Shown: piece by piece, positions 33,001 to 44,341 of the stretch
Layout: every line of letters starts with the position of its first letter
Numbering within the stretch: position 1 is the stretch's first letter
Source of the DNA: Isoetes taiwanensis
Lineage: Eukaryota; Streptophyta; Lycopodiopsida; Isoetales; Isoetaceae
DNA: 64,000 bases
Reading direction: 5' to 3'
NCBI GenBank assembly: GCA_021234155.1
Contig: JAJEKV010000020.1
Location: 2,341,275-2,405,274 of the forward strand
The notes under the pieces: model-generated
Databases searched by the model: none
Told to the model about the DNA's origin: nothing
What the model saw: the letters and a program-made list of their open reading frames with translations, nothing else
Translations under genes and position numbers: made by a program

Positions 33001-34958
33001 CATTTCCTGGTATGTATCTCTCTCAATATAATTCTCCATGTTTTGCAGACCCATGGGTATGGCATTTTGTTTTATCAGTAGGCCTATTGACGGACTTATT
33101 ATTAGGATCCCGGTGTTTGAGTTTTCTTGTATAACGTAGTCTATATTGAAGCCCGAGCTATTTAGCTCGGCAGTTATGTATCAAACAAGAGCCATAAGAT
33201 GAGAATCCAGGAAATTGGACCTAAATTTCCAAAAATTCTAATCGGTGACATAGCAGTTCACAGGAAATAGTTTAATCACAATCTTACTAACTTTCGTCTT
33301 GCCAATTGTAATTTTCTGTCACTGCTTTAAAATCCTTGATATGTAACTCCATGTTGATTTTATTAGAGCTCTGAATTTATCTGTTATATTGTGCTGGATT
33401 CATTTCTTTTGCTACAGTTAGGTGGTTCCTTTAAGCATCATTAGATATAAGTGTTTAAAGTTATCAGTGCCTTAATCTTAACAAGGATTCTTCGCTTGTT
33501 ATTCTACTGATGCTTGATTTGAACTTTGCGCGAGCTCTGTTATAGTATGTTCGAAATATTGGCCAGTTTTTTCTATGGATGCTGTTTTGAATGATTTCAA
33601 ATATTCCTCATCGAAACATTAAAAGTAGCCACCATATTTATTTTGAGTAAGTGTGCTATCTCTCTGCCTTTAAATACAGTTCTTCAGGAACTATTGTTGA
33701 GAGGCAGAGAAACCTATGAAATTAACTATAATCAGTACAGAACCTTTGCCCATTCCCCGCTTCTGTTGAAAGAAGGGGCTGGTGTGGTCTGTACTAGAGT
33801 ATTACTGGATCAACTAGTATTGGAAAATTTAAAATCATTGCAGTTATAGGCAAGGCGCCTATAACTATGTCTTTGGCTCCTAGTTGAAGGATAGGCAATA
33901 CAATCTTCCAACGTTCTGCATATATAACGAGGTCTGCTTGCTTTGTAAGTTGTAACCTTTTAGGCATGTATGCACAAAAATGACAATATAGACTAAGCCA
34001 AAAATCCACTTATTGGAACCCTTCAGTAACTCATCGACTTTCCCTTTCCTTCTGGGCTCTGAATTTATTTTCTCCCTGTGATCGTTTATTCACCTTGGCA
34101 TGAGTCTAATGCAGCAGTTCCAGCAATGGATCCTAACCTGGTCTGCACACATAACTAGGATGGAACTACTTTGTTACGATTTTGAGCTGGAATCCGTAGC
34201 AGTTGGGGCAGATCAGTGTAGGATCATGGGTTTGGTGCTTCGTGAGGCCTTCTGAGGCGCAGCCCATAAGGGCCTAAAAGGGTAAAATAGCCATATAAGG
34301 TGGAAGCCTTATATGTCAAGCTACCTTTGGTGAAAGGCGAAAGGAGAACTGGCTTTGTTTCTCCTATATAAGAGCGGCAGTTACATGGATCTGCAATTTC
34401 ATGAATCTGGAGATGTGTATGTTCTTCTTGTGTGCCAGCTCTCAGCTAGGTGGGGAGTTCAGCTAGGTGGGTGATTGCTTTTTTTATCCTGGAATGCAAA
34501 ACTTAAATTATAGGCAACCAGTATTATGAGATTCAATATGCAACTGTAAAGTAATATATTACCAAAAAGAAGGGCGGCTTCCATAAGAACAGTATGTTAG
34601 GTACCCATCTAAAAATGTGGAATGATATTCATAAGCATAAACTAACCTCTTTGAGCACGATCTAGAAGCAGATGATCTCTAGCATACGTTCATCTATTCT
34701 ATGGGGTGTACTTCTTGTTAGACATGCAGTGATTATGTGTTCAGGGTTTTGCATGGTTGGTTACATGAAAGTTTAAGATTTTCAAAGAAAGTTTTAATTG
34801 CCAATAGATGTGAATAATACTGGACTGGGTACCTTAACCAGTGCTATGAATTCTGTAACGTGCAGGTTTATCTATCCCTATGTCTGAGCTCCAACCACAA
34901 GGGGAATGTTGCAGTGCACATGTTGCTAAGCTGATCCCCAGAAAACATCTCTAGCAAC
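30084..34958. other. Long intergenic region
   Basis: No gene supported over 4.9 kb. A motif of about 40 bp (TTCTACGGTGC.AACTAGGATAGT) occurs at about 31916 and 32291 with related flanks. Minus-strand frames at 32687-33054 and several at 31386-31841 are not convincing. The last few hundred bases should hold the GST promoter. Confidence 0.45.
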
Positions 34959-35857
34959 ATGCAATTCTATCACCATCCCTTGTCTCTCCACAGTCAAAAG
35001 GCCAGACTTGCTTTGGAGGAAAAGGGTTTGGACTATTGGCCTCACAGTATCAATCCTTTGAAAGTTAGGAACCTAGAATATGAATTTTTTAGGGAGCATC
35101 CAGATGCACGCCTTCCTATTCTCGTCCATGGCAATCGATTGCTTCGTGGAAGCCTTCCCATTGTCCGGTAAGCATAGTTCTATTCCTTAATTTCAGGTCA
35201 ATCCTTACAAATATTGAACTACATACCGTATAAGTTGCCCTTGTTCCTAAACTATGCTGAATTTAATGCAGGTTTATTGACAGCTTCGACGAACCCTTAG
35301 GTAAAGATGAAGTTGATCGTGGGAAAGTCCAAGAATGGCTGGAGAAAGCAGATCAATGGAAACCAACCTTGTTCACTATGACTCATGTCAAAGAAAAGCA
35401 TCTCCAGTATTTCTCTAAGTTCAAAAGACAAGTGGCTATCGCCAGGATGGCTGAAAATCCTGAGCTCGCTGATAAGTACCATGGCAAGCTTAGTGACATG
35501 CATATGTTGGAGGAGACCTTGCAAAACCAAGAAGCTATTGAAGACAATTTACAAGAACTTAAAAATCTGCTTGATGATGCAGAAATAGACCTATCTTTCA
35601 CAGATTATTTGGCTGGCAGTGCCTTCTCTATGGCAGATGCCATTTTCATTCCAATTCTTGGAAGGATCGAACTCCTTAATGTGTCTAAGGAATTTATTGA
35701 TCCTAGAAGGAAACTTGCAGCATATTGGGCAAGAGTAAAAAGACGCCCAAGTGTTAAAATTGCTGTAAGCAAATATTTAACACGTTTTGGAAGGCTGAAA
35801 ATTTTGTTCCCATCTGTGCTAAATATAGTTATGAGGACTTTGTTGAAGAAGTATTGA
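34959..35857 (+). CDS. TCHQD: Glutathione S-transferase, TCHQD class (two exons)
   Basis: Exon 1 is 34959-35167, donor GTAAGC, and exon 2 is 35272-35857, acceptor TTTAATGCAG; together 264 codons, about the usual length of plant TCHQD proteins. The N-terminal thioredoxin-like domain (residues 1-80) has MQFYHHPLSLHSQKARLALE, with Ser9/Ser12 as candidate catalytic Ser, and the cis-Pro region ARLPILVHGN. The helical C-terminal domain includes KDEVDRGKVQEWLEKAD, FTDYLAGSAFSMADAIFIP and YWARVKRRPSVKIAV. TCHQD resembles bacterial tetrachlorohydroquinone dehalogenases by sequence; plant substrates are poorly known and plasma-membrane association has been reported for the class. The hydrophobic/basic tail (KILFPSVLNIVMRTLLKKY) would fit membrane contact. 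The frame is intact; probably functional. Confidence 0.9.
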
Positions 35858-36963
35858 TTGTGATATTTATCACGGGGCTTTGTAAATTCTTTCAAGAGGA
35901 CTTGTTGCCTCTTGGTAATTTTGATAGGAGCACATTGGTTGCGAATAAGATGTAAGATCCCAGCACTAGCTTTCTACGTGTCTCCCATGATGAATGATTT
36001 TTTGGCAGCCTTTATTCTGTGCTTGATTTGAGGTATTATTTCATGGGGTGGGCAAACGCCTTGTCCATGTCCTGTGTCAACATTATTCATATCTAAACTA
36101 ATGGTTAACCACTCAACCAAATAGCAAGTACATAATTATCTGCAAGGGAAGTTATGCTTAATGTTCTTATAAGGTCTATTACTTGTTTATTGCTGAATCT
36201 TGTTGAATCATGTAAATATATCTTTCATTACGTAAGTCCTGAGGTCATATAGAACTTGACCAAGTGAAGTTGTAAGCCAAAGAAACTTGGGCTAGAATTG
36301 CTCTACATCATTCTTTCTTTTAAAGGCTATACTTGAACAAGACCTATTGTATTAAGAACTATGCTGCAAACTTGTAAACAAATCCCATGACCCAGACAAT
36401 GAAATGGAGTTTGCTGATTACAATTGCTGGATCTAATATTTCTTGTGAAGAAGTGTAATGACTAACTTTGTTTTAGGTATGCATACACCAGTATATGCAT
36501 TTGGCCAATAGAACGTCCCGTAGATGTCGTATAAATAAATAGCTCTTCCTATACTTGAATAGAATGTAATCTCCCTCTCTTTTTTAATTCAAATTGATGC
36601 TACCATCATGCATGACAAGTGTATAATAGAGCTGATAAAAATCCTAAAGTCAGCGTAATTTACAGCTCTTGCATTGTATAAACTTTACCGTTGAGCACCA
36701 AGAATTTAGCTTACTAATGTATTTGCTTTTTGTGCAAACGTTTTACAAAGCCTTTGTTAACACTCAAACATGAGAACATTTACGTCAAATGAAGCTTTAC
36801 CTGTCATGCTTTACAAAACTTCTTTAGTCAATTCTCACAGGTCCATTTTTCAACTCTAAAAGTAAAAGTAATTCATCACATAACAGAACAATTTACTGTT
36901 GATTATCAATGTACATTCTCTACAGCATTCTGTAGTGCGTAGCATTGCCTTTTTACACTATGA
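35858..36963. other. Intergenic between convergent GST and PPR genes
   Basis: AT-rich, presumably the two 3' UTRs. No other feature seen. Confidence 0.5.
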
Positions 36964-39441
36964 TTATATCAATACGCCAAGCATGGCATGATCAAAGGCG
37001 CCCACCGACAGGCTTTTTCCTTCCCCTTGCATGCCTATTGCGTCTTCCCACATGCCACTATCTGCATAGGTGTTTGCCATGAGCATATACGATGCAGCAT
37101 TTTCTGGATCTATTTCAACCAGCTGCTGGAAACACCTAAGTCCTAGCTCTGCTTCCCCATAATTCTTGCAGGCACCAAGAAGCGATATATATGCTTCTTT
37201 AGATACTTGGCACGGCACACTTTGTAGCAACTTTTCTGCCACATTGAAATGCCCTGCTCTCGCAAAAAGATCAATCATACATATATAATGATCTATTAAT
37301 GGTAGAATCCCATACTTTTCTGTCATTATTTTAAAACACTCCAGTCCCTTGAGCACCAAACTGGACCGACTGCATGCTGCAAGAAGGCCAATGAAACTAA
37401 CAGCATCTGGCTTTATGCCCCTTTTCTGCATTTCTTCAAAACATTGCAGTGCCAGGCCCCCCTCATTATTTATGCTATATCCAGTTAATAATGTGGTCCA
37501 AGTTACCGCATCTTTAACTGGAAGGTTCTCAAATGTTTTCCGTGCATCCACAAGTGCACCACACTTGGCATACATATCAATCAGACAATTACCAACATAA
37601 GGAGCTTCCTCGAGTCCCTTCTCTGTGATCTCAAAATGTAATTCCCGGCCTCTTTCTATAGCTCCTAAGTTGGCACAAGCTTTTAAGATACAGAGGATTG
37701 TGACCACATTTGGAGATATGTGGTGTTCTTGCATTTGCTTAAAACATGATAGTGCTTCAAGACTAAATCCGTTTTCAGCATAACCTAAAATCATTGCAGT
37801 CCAAGAGACAACATTCTGGACTGACATCTTTGCGAACACATCTTGAGCTTCTGTGAGCAAGCCACATTTAGCATACATGTCAACCAATGCACTACCAATG
37901 ATAGGGTTGCTTTCCCATCCAGCTTTTGAAACTGCATTGTGTACTTCTCGGCCCTTGCCTATAGCTCCAGCACTACTACAGGCCCTTAAAATGCAAAGAA
38001 ATGTCACATCGTTGGGAGAAAGGCCTTCTACTTGCATCTGCCGATAGCATTGCAGTGCTTCTAAACCAAGTCTATTATCAGCATAAGCTGAAATCATTGC
38101 AGTCCAAGTCACAACATCAGGAAAGGGAACTTTGTCAAAGCACTGCTGTGCCTCTAGGAGTGAACCACATTTAGCATACATGTCAATCAAAGAATTACTG
38201 ATGGAAATGTCCCCTTCAAACCCCTTTTGTAATATCTGTGTGTGTGTTTTACGTCCCCTGCCTATGGCTCCTAAGCCAGCACAGGCTTTCAAGATACAAA
38301 GAAATGTCACAACATTTGGAGATATACCCTCCAGTTGCATTAGTTCAAAGCATTTCAATGCTTCTAGACCAAGTCCGTTTTCAGCATATCCTGCAATTAT
38401 TGTAGTCCAAGATACAACATTGTGAACTGGAAGCTTAGAAAATGCCTTCCATGCCCCAGACAGCGAACCGCATTTAGCATAAGTACTGATCAAAGTATTG
38501 CCAACAGGAAGATCATATTCAAACCCAGAATAACAAATCTTGGCATGAATTTCCCTGATCTTGTCTAAGGCTCCAAAGCTCCCACAAGCTTTCAAGCTGC
38601 AAATAAATGACACAGTGTCCGGAGACACACCTTCCAGTTGCATTTGCTTTATACACTTGGATGCTTCCATATAAAGTTTATTTTCTACATATCCTGCAAT
38701 TAATGTGCTCCATGACACAACATCTCGACTAGGAATGTCATCAAAGACCCCCTGTGCCTCCAGGAGTGAACCACATTTAATATACATGTTGATCAAGGCA
38801 TTGTTAACAGCAAGATCATTTTGGAGTCCATTTTCTTTGACTGCCAGATGGACCTGCCGGCCCATGTTCACATCTTCCACTTCAGAACATGCTCTTAATA
38901 ATCCCATAAATGTAAAAGCACTAGGGTGCACGCCATGTTCTTCCATGACCTGGTATACTTTAAAAGCACCACGCGACTGACCACAGTCCATACAGCCTAA
39001 CATAAGTGAAGACCAGGGATGCTCTCTCTGATTATAAGAGACGCTAAAAGCTTTAAGGCCATCGGATAAACTCCCACATTCCACAAACATAGGAATTACA
39101 TAATTCCCAATCGTTTTATAAGTATTAAGTCCACTAGTAGAGATGAATGCATGCAAGGACTTTGCGTACTTTAGGTTCTTGTCCTTTCTATACTTTTGTA
39201 AGAGGCAGATGATGTCTGAGACGGGGGGCTGCTCGCTTGGGTGAGACAGGATGTTCAGTGCCTCATCTAAACTCAGCTTGTCCCACCCATTGTGTCCTTT
39301 CCTTTCCAATGCTCTCTTATAATTTAGCGGCTCTTCACCACAGGTATCTGCTGCTAAATCCAATGTCATTTCAGCACATGACATATTTGAGCATTCCAGT
39401 TCTTTCCCACCTGTATTTCCCTTGATTCCCTTTCCAAGCAT
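36964..39441 (-). CDS. Long PLS-class PPR protein (825 aa)
   Basis: One intronless 825-codon frame runs from ATG at 39439-39441 to TAA at 36964-36966. The first 90 residues are leader-like. From about residue 70 there are roughly eight P-L-S triplets of about 100 residues each, with typical units CILKACAGLGAIGRGR, NSLIDMYAKCGSLLEAQ and DVVTWTAMISAYADNRLGLE. The E-like region (KEAYISLLGACKNYGEAELG then ENAASYMLMANTYADSGMWE) is followed by an unusual tail with no E+ or DYW domain. Expected role: sequence-specific organelle RNA binding, probably an editing factor needing a partner. Neighbouring triplets are very alike, suggesting growth by internal duplication. The odd tail could mark a frameshift near 37025. 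Confidence 0.88.
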   Translation of the reverse strand: MLGKGIKGNTGGKELECSNMSCAEMTLDLAADTCGEEPLNYKRALERKGHNGWDKLSLDEALNILSHPSEQPPVSDIICLLQKYRKDKNLKYAKSLHAFISTSGLNTYKTIGNYVIPMFVECGSLSDGLKAFSVSYNQREHPWSSLMLGCMDCGQSRGAFKVYQVMEEHGVHPSAFTFMGLLRACSEVEDVNMGRQVHLAVKENGLQNDLAVNNALINMYIKCGSLLEAQGVFDDIPSRDVVSWSTLIAGYVENKLYMEASKCIKQMQLEGVSPDTVSFICSLKACGSFGALDKIREIHAKICYSGFEYDLPVGNTLISTYAKCGSLSGAWKAFSKLPVHNVVSWTTIIAGYAENGLGLEALKCFELMQLEGISPNVVTFLCILKACAGLGAIGRGRKTHTQILQKGFEGDISISNSLIDMYAKCGSLLEAQQCFDKVPFPDVVTWTAMISAYADNRLGLEALQCYRQMQVEGLSPNDVTFLCILRACSSAGAIGKGREVHNAVSKAGWESNPIIGSALVDMYAKCGLLTEAQDVFAKMSVQNVVSWTAMILGYAENGFSLEALSCFKQMQEHHISPNVVTILCILKACANLGAIERGRELHFEITEKGLEEAPYVGNCLIDMYAKCGALVDARKTFENLPVKDAVTWTTLLTGYSINNEGGLALQCFEEMQKRGIKPDAVSFIGLLAACSRSSLVLKGLECFKIMTEKYGILPLIDHYICMIDLFARAGHFNVAEKLLQSVPCQVSKEAYISLLGACKNYGEAELGLRCFQQLVEIDPENAASYMLMANTYADSGMWEDAIGMQGEGKSLSVGAFDHAMLGVLI

Positions 39442-39575
39442 GCATTTTATAAGGGTCCTGAATTATCCCCGGAATTAACAAATTAGATAGCAATTTCCCA
39501 ATAATGACCACGTCCGTTCTACGATTGGCTGAATGAAATAGTACCATGCAGATGCATTATGACTCGATCAGACTC
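39442..39575. promoter_or_regulatory. Presumed promoter region of the minus-strand PPR gene
   Basis: Short upstream sequence; no clear TATA box or other motif. Assigned only by position. Confidence 0.25.
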
Positions 39576-39695
39576 ATGAATTCATGTGTTATATGCAGCA
39601 TCGATCATTTCTAAATATGCATCTAAATATGCTGTATGAATTCATGTGTTATATGCAGCATCGATCATTTCTAAATATGCATCTAAATATGCTGT
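39576..39695. repeat. Exact 60-bp tandem duplication
   Basis: Positions 39576-39635 and 39636-39695 are identical, each starting with the palindrome ATGAATTCAT. Identity indicates a recent duplication, about 135 bp upstream of the PPR start codon. Confidence 0.95.
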
Positions 39696-41272
39696 ACTGT
39701 GTCTCAAATTTAGGCTAAAAATTACCCAGCAGTCTATAAGCCGATTATAAAAACAACATAAGATAACAGTTATTGTTAAAATCAAGGTTCAAGTGGTTTT
39801 TATTCAAACTAAAGGCGCACAAGCGTATATATGTGACAAAGATGATAAACTCACCTAGACACCATAGAGCTACAAATATACTGCAAGATTTTTGGAAATC
39901 ATTTTCTTCTCCTGCAATTTCCTTCGGAAGAACTAAAACATGTAGCAAATAGTTGCAAAACAAGCCATAGAATTACAAGCAGGCAGTAAGCTTGCCAGCC
40001 AACAGTCCAAAATTTCATATCAACATGGCCCACAAAATAACACACAAACTAACCTACAACCCCGTTACTGCACTACAAATACTTTCAAGATTTGTAATTA
40101 ATCTTCATCCATGTTGCCCAAGATTGTGCTGGTAAACTGCCTATAAAGTCATTTTTAGATTTTCATTCACAATTGGGCATATGGAAGATAGGCATCAGAA
40201 AGAAGTAGAGATTCTATTCCTTTTTACATAATTACACCCAAAGAACAGATTAATCAGATTTTGCAAATATTTGGATAAAATTTGGTCTATTTGTAGGTAT
40301 TAATACGTCTATCTTTCAATATGGATAGGCGAGTCCAGGTAGTGGCATTAGTGGCATCCTTGCATATATGATGCCAGTAAATCAGGTAGTGACATCCTTG
40401 CACATATGATGCTAGTAGGGAACTGACGGGTCAAAGCTTGAGCTGCAACACAAATCCACAAGTTGCAGTGCAACCAATTCCACCTTCTTTCTTTTCTAGA
40501 AATCTCTGTTCAAAAAAGTTCTACACCTTTCATTCTCCACAAGCTTCAAAGCGTCTAGAAAGTTCTAGACTCACAATGCGTTTCAGCTTTTATGGTTTTG
40601 GTTGCAAATTTTTTGTGCCGGTTTTGGTTGAAAAATCTCCTTGCTGAAATTTTGCATTTTGCAAATCACACCACAGTCACAGTGAATATCATATGAATCT
40701 CAGCAGCAGGGCTGGCCTGCCACACTCGCTGACACCGCAGCCCAAAAAGATATTATCGACGCAAGTGAGTTGCTATGGTCTTCAGGCTGTTCAAATGTTC
40801 GTTTCCTCTATGCTAGAAGCTTATTGAAATAGATTCGGATAAAAGCCCATATCAAGCTGTGACACAAGCCCAATGGAGCATGTAACATATAATTGAGACT
40901 AGTTAGTAAAAAAAAATGATGAAGACTTTAACCTCTGGCTAACAGTAGTTATTATCTATCATGCAAGATGTTACTCTTTGAAGAACAGTACACATAGCAT
41001 ACTGGTCAAATGCAGTTTTCTTCTGTGTGGTTGCACCAAAGGCGAAGGTTCGGGACGAGAATGGAGATGGGATACGAAACTCTTCAAATCGCTTCCGACT
41101 AGCTCCAAATCCCTGTTCTTTACCATTTCGGCTTCACAAAGTGGCAAATCCGGTGTTGAAATTGATCAATCCTGGGGTTGCCTGAGAACCCTAATTTTTG
41201 CCCTTCGACGTTTCTCGTCAGCGTGGCATTGAGCTGGCGGTGGGCTTCACGTGGCAAACCCGGTGTTGAAAT
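39696..41272. other. Unassigned spacer
   Basis: No gene supported. A degenerate duplication of about 45 bp (GTGxCATCCTTGCAxATATGATGC) lies at 40345-40420. A plus-strand frame at 40978-41232 has no recognisable motif. Confidence 0.45.
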
Positions 41273-41520
41273 CGACCTGAAAATAGATTGCCAGGTTTAA
41301 AACTGGGCGTCTAGAAATGCTTGAGGATTATATTGGATTCAGGTCAGAAACCTGAATTCTTCAGGTTGAGGTGCCCATGAAAACCTTTCATGAGAATGTC
41401 GACCTGAAAATAGATTGCCAGGTTTGAAACTGGGCGTCTAGAAATGCTTGAGGATTACATTGGATTCAGGTCAGAAACCTGAATTCTTCAGGTTGAGATG
41501 CCCATGGAAACCTGTACGCC
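41273..41520. repeat. 127-bp tandem duplication
   Basis: The block starting CGACCTGAAAATAGATTGCC at 41273 recurs at 41400 with only a few substitutions. Each unit contains the imperfect hairpin CAGGTCAGAAACCTGAATTC. The second copy diverges after about 41515. Confidence 0.93.
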
Positions 41521-42239
41521 AAGATCTAGAGCTCAAGAAAACCTTGAGGCTGGAGGCCCATGGGAAAGCACCTTAAGAACTCTAATTTTTGTCATTCTAT
41601 GCTTTTGGATGGATGGATAGATGGATAGTGTTGTACCACATGGCACCATCTTATAAGAACACTAGTAATGGTGCCCAGCATTGCTGAGCATTGAGGGCCA
41701 GATTTGACTTGCGGCAATGGCACTTCTTTAAAAAATCTCAACTTCCGCCTCCTTTTTTAAGACTTCCGCCTCCTTTTTTAAGAGCAACGATCTGTGTGAT
41801 TCCATTTGCAGCAGTAGGTAGTTTCAAATAGATGTTCAAGATTGCTCTCTCACTTAGTCTACGGCAAGATTCGTCTGTCACTTAACTCAAATTCTAAAGG
41901 ACAGTGGATCATCCCTGCCAATTAATCCAGTGTTTTGGAGTTAAGCAGGAGTGTTTTCGGTTTTCTAGTGAGTGTTTTGATAATTACTAACTGCTGCAAT
42001 GGAATTAGACGGCAAGCGTTAGTTATGCCGTACCGCTGCAAAATTGGTTGAGGCTTAAATGCCACTCGTCTATCTTCCTAAGTCGAATCTGGCCTTGATT
42101 GTTTGTTTATCTCGTAAAAACTCTTGCATGACCCTCATGTTTCAACAATGATTGAACATTACTTTGAATGGAAAACCAAGCCCAGGGGCTATGAGAGTTT
42201 TATGTGAATTTGTAGCATGTGTAATCTTCGTTGGAGATT
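41521..42239. other. Unassigned spacer
   Basis: A 21-bp unit (ACTTCCGCCTCCTTTTTTA) is duplicated at about 41742-41781. No gene seen. Confidence 0.45.
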
Positions 42240-43083
42240 CTAGGAAGGGACTCGCAAGAGACACAAAACCGGTAGATAGGCTTGTCATTCATCACAGCAT
42301 CAGTATACAATGTTTGAATAATAGAGATGGGGAGCTGACCATAGGAACAATATCGAGCTACCCCGTAAAGAAGAAATGTGCACACGCAGTATAAAAGGGT
42401 AATGGCGACAACTTCTCATCGGGATAAAAAACCCCACCCTTTCGGGTTTTCGAGGAAAACCCTAATGAGAAATGGTTGCCAACAATCTTGAATGTGTTGC
42501 TTGGAGAATCGAAGGAGGTGGGTCGATGGCGAACGCAAAATGGAATGAACCCCGTGAGACGGCGTAATACCTGCAAGCAAAACAGAGAACACCGAGAAAA
42601 CACCCGTGAATGGTTAAAGAGAACCAAAACGTGCATGGCAGTGACGCGGCAAGCTGCACACAACAAGCACCCGAAAACAATGTGAGCGATGAGGACATAT
42701 GAAAAACAACAATACGTAGCAAAAAGAGAAGATAGCATCACCCGTAGGGTGGAGAAAAGCGACACCCAACAGGTGGAAGAACGACCATGCTAAAAGAAAT
42801 GTGGGTCACCCTCAAGGTGGAAATAAACAGCATCACCCGCAGGTGGAGAATAATGCGGCATGATGCCGATGAAAAAAAAAACATTATTATAGCAACACAC
42901 GAGGGTGGATAACAATAAAAGAGTGCATGAACAAAAATACATGTGAACAAAGAGACGAGTGCCCCCAACAAATCAGGGCGGGAAGGGAGGGAAGCAATGG
43001 GAATAAAAAGAAGTGCTGCTGTGAGAAGACGCCGATAACTGGTCTCGAATATGGAGTGCACTTATATAATGGCTCGTCCCTGC
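42240..43083 (-). mobile_element. Promoter-bearing repeat unit, non-autonomous
   Basis: On the minus strand the unit starts with GGCAGGGACGAGCC, a TATA box (ATTATATAAGTGCA, about 43054-43067) and a leader GTTATCGGCGTCTTCTCACA. It ends with CCGGTTTTGTGTCTCTTGCG and AGTCCCTTCCTAG at 42240-42273. The same terminal sequence also occurs directly upstream at 43084-43118. A hairpin motif at 42421-42466 resembles the LINE family A 3' end. The interior has several ACCCxxxGGTGG-type short palindromes (42738-42920) and no convincing ORF. Related copies lie at 52888-53012 and 61367-61880. Confidence 0.55.
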
Positions 43084-43142
43084 CCCTGGGAAGGGACTCG
43101 CAATAGACACAAAACCGGTCGACTACTAGAGAACTTCCTTAG

Positions 43143-43478
43143 CTATAAGCCTAGCCACCGAGAAACCTCCAAGTGTTGAGTTGGGTCACGAAGCACGTAG
43201 CGAGAGTGGGAGGAAGAGGAGCGCCAACGACCCTGGGCGCGAGCAGCATCATGTGGAACTCCCCGAGCCGCAGCTGCCGAGGCTCCGTCGCGACGAGCAG
43301 AATGTGTACCATATTGGGATGGATCCACGTCGATAGCGAGAAGACAACTCCTCCACCATAAGCGGGCAGTTAGATAGGATAAGGGCACAAAGAGGAGGGA
43401 GAGGCGCCAATGGCAAACATAAAGAGCCACATGACGTCGACACCCCATAACTGGGACATTGACGTGCTTGACACTCAC
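43143..43478 (-). pseudogene. Tyrosine recombinase C-terminal domain fragment (copy 1)
   Basis: A minus-strand frame of 111 codons without ATG contains QYGTHSARRDGASAAAARGV, then AQGRWRSSSSHSRYVLRD and HLEVSRWLGL. This matches the end of tyrosine recombinases (phage-integrase fold): the H-x-x-R pair at residues 59 and 62, the GRW motif with W85, and the nucleophile Tyr94. The first catalytic Arg and the upstream half of the domain are not recognisable, so the copy is a fragment. It ends about 25 bp before the terminal repeat at 43084-43118, so it was probably the last gene of a recombinase-type element such as a DIRS/Ngaro-like or Crypton-like transposon. No reverse transcriptase is visible nearby, so the class is open. 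Confidence 0.7.
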
Positions 43479-44341
43479 AAGGGGGGGAAAACAAATAGAA
43501 AAAGATCAACCGAACAATAGGACATGTCAACCCATTCCATCAATATAAAAAGATCTCGGGCAAGTTAACTAAGTAGGTGGGAGCAAACTAGAAAGATGGG
43601 TTAGTAAAGATACAATGAATTATAAATGGTTAAGAAAATGATTTTTTAAGAAAATGAGAACCATAGAGAATGTATCCATGTCACAAAAACTCAATGGAGT
43701 GCCGAACGCAAATACATGATATACAATCAAGCCAAGTATAAAAAAGGTAAAATGATATATGATTATGAGGCAAGACTAACTCCCGAAAAATACGTGCAAA
43801 AAGATCTCAATAGCCAGCTAGAAATGGACTCTCTGAGACAATTAGCATCAGGCAGGACTAGCACAATGCACAAAATTAGAATGCTCGATATAATACCTCC
43901 TGCACAGCCACTCAGTATACTCCACATCTAGATAAAGATAAGCATCAAAAATAAAAAATGATCCAATAGAAACCTATGTCAAAAAATTGCAATGGAGTGC
44001 CACACGCAATATTTGGCATATCCGGCATATCCAGATAAAGTTAAATAGCAAATATGCAAATGAAGTATAATGATAGTGCCGAAAAAACCTAAAAATGTAA
44101 AGAACAACTTCAAGAACGTGATGCCAACCTACGAGTGGCCAAATAAGATGTGTTTGCGATAAATAATGCAATGAGGTAAAGGTGGAGCCATGGGAGCGCA
44201 AAATCAAGAGGAAGGTCAAGAAGAAAAGGTGAGATTGAAGGCAAATTAGATTCCCTAACGAGGAGGTTCACAAAGTGCGAGGAATATGTGTGAATAAGAG
44301 TTGGAGAGCAAAAGTGGAGATTAAGAATAGGCAAGGTGGGG
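43479..44341. repeat. Purine-rich dispersed-repeat DNA
   Basis: The phrase CAATGGAGTGCC recurs near 43694, 43991 and 44687 (variant near 44777). The block 44160-44300 (CCATGGGAGCGCAAA, TGAGATTGAAGGCAAAT, GAGGAGGTTCACAA) recurs at 48450-48560. The minus strand is pyrimidine-rich. No supported coding. Confidence 0.55.

Noticed and set aside
32687-33054. Minus-strand genes at 32687-32872 and 32794-33054
   Set aside because: Short, overlapping in different frames, no recognisable motif, and the plus strand is equally open.
42358-42765. Minus-strand membrane-like protein
   Set aside because: Hydrophobic composition comes from pyrimidine-rich repeat DNA; no start context or homology seen.
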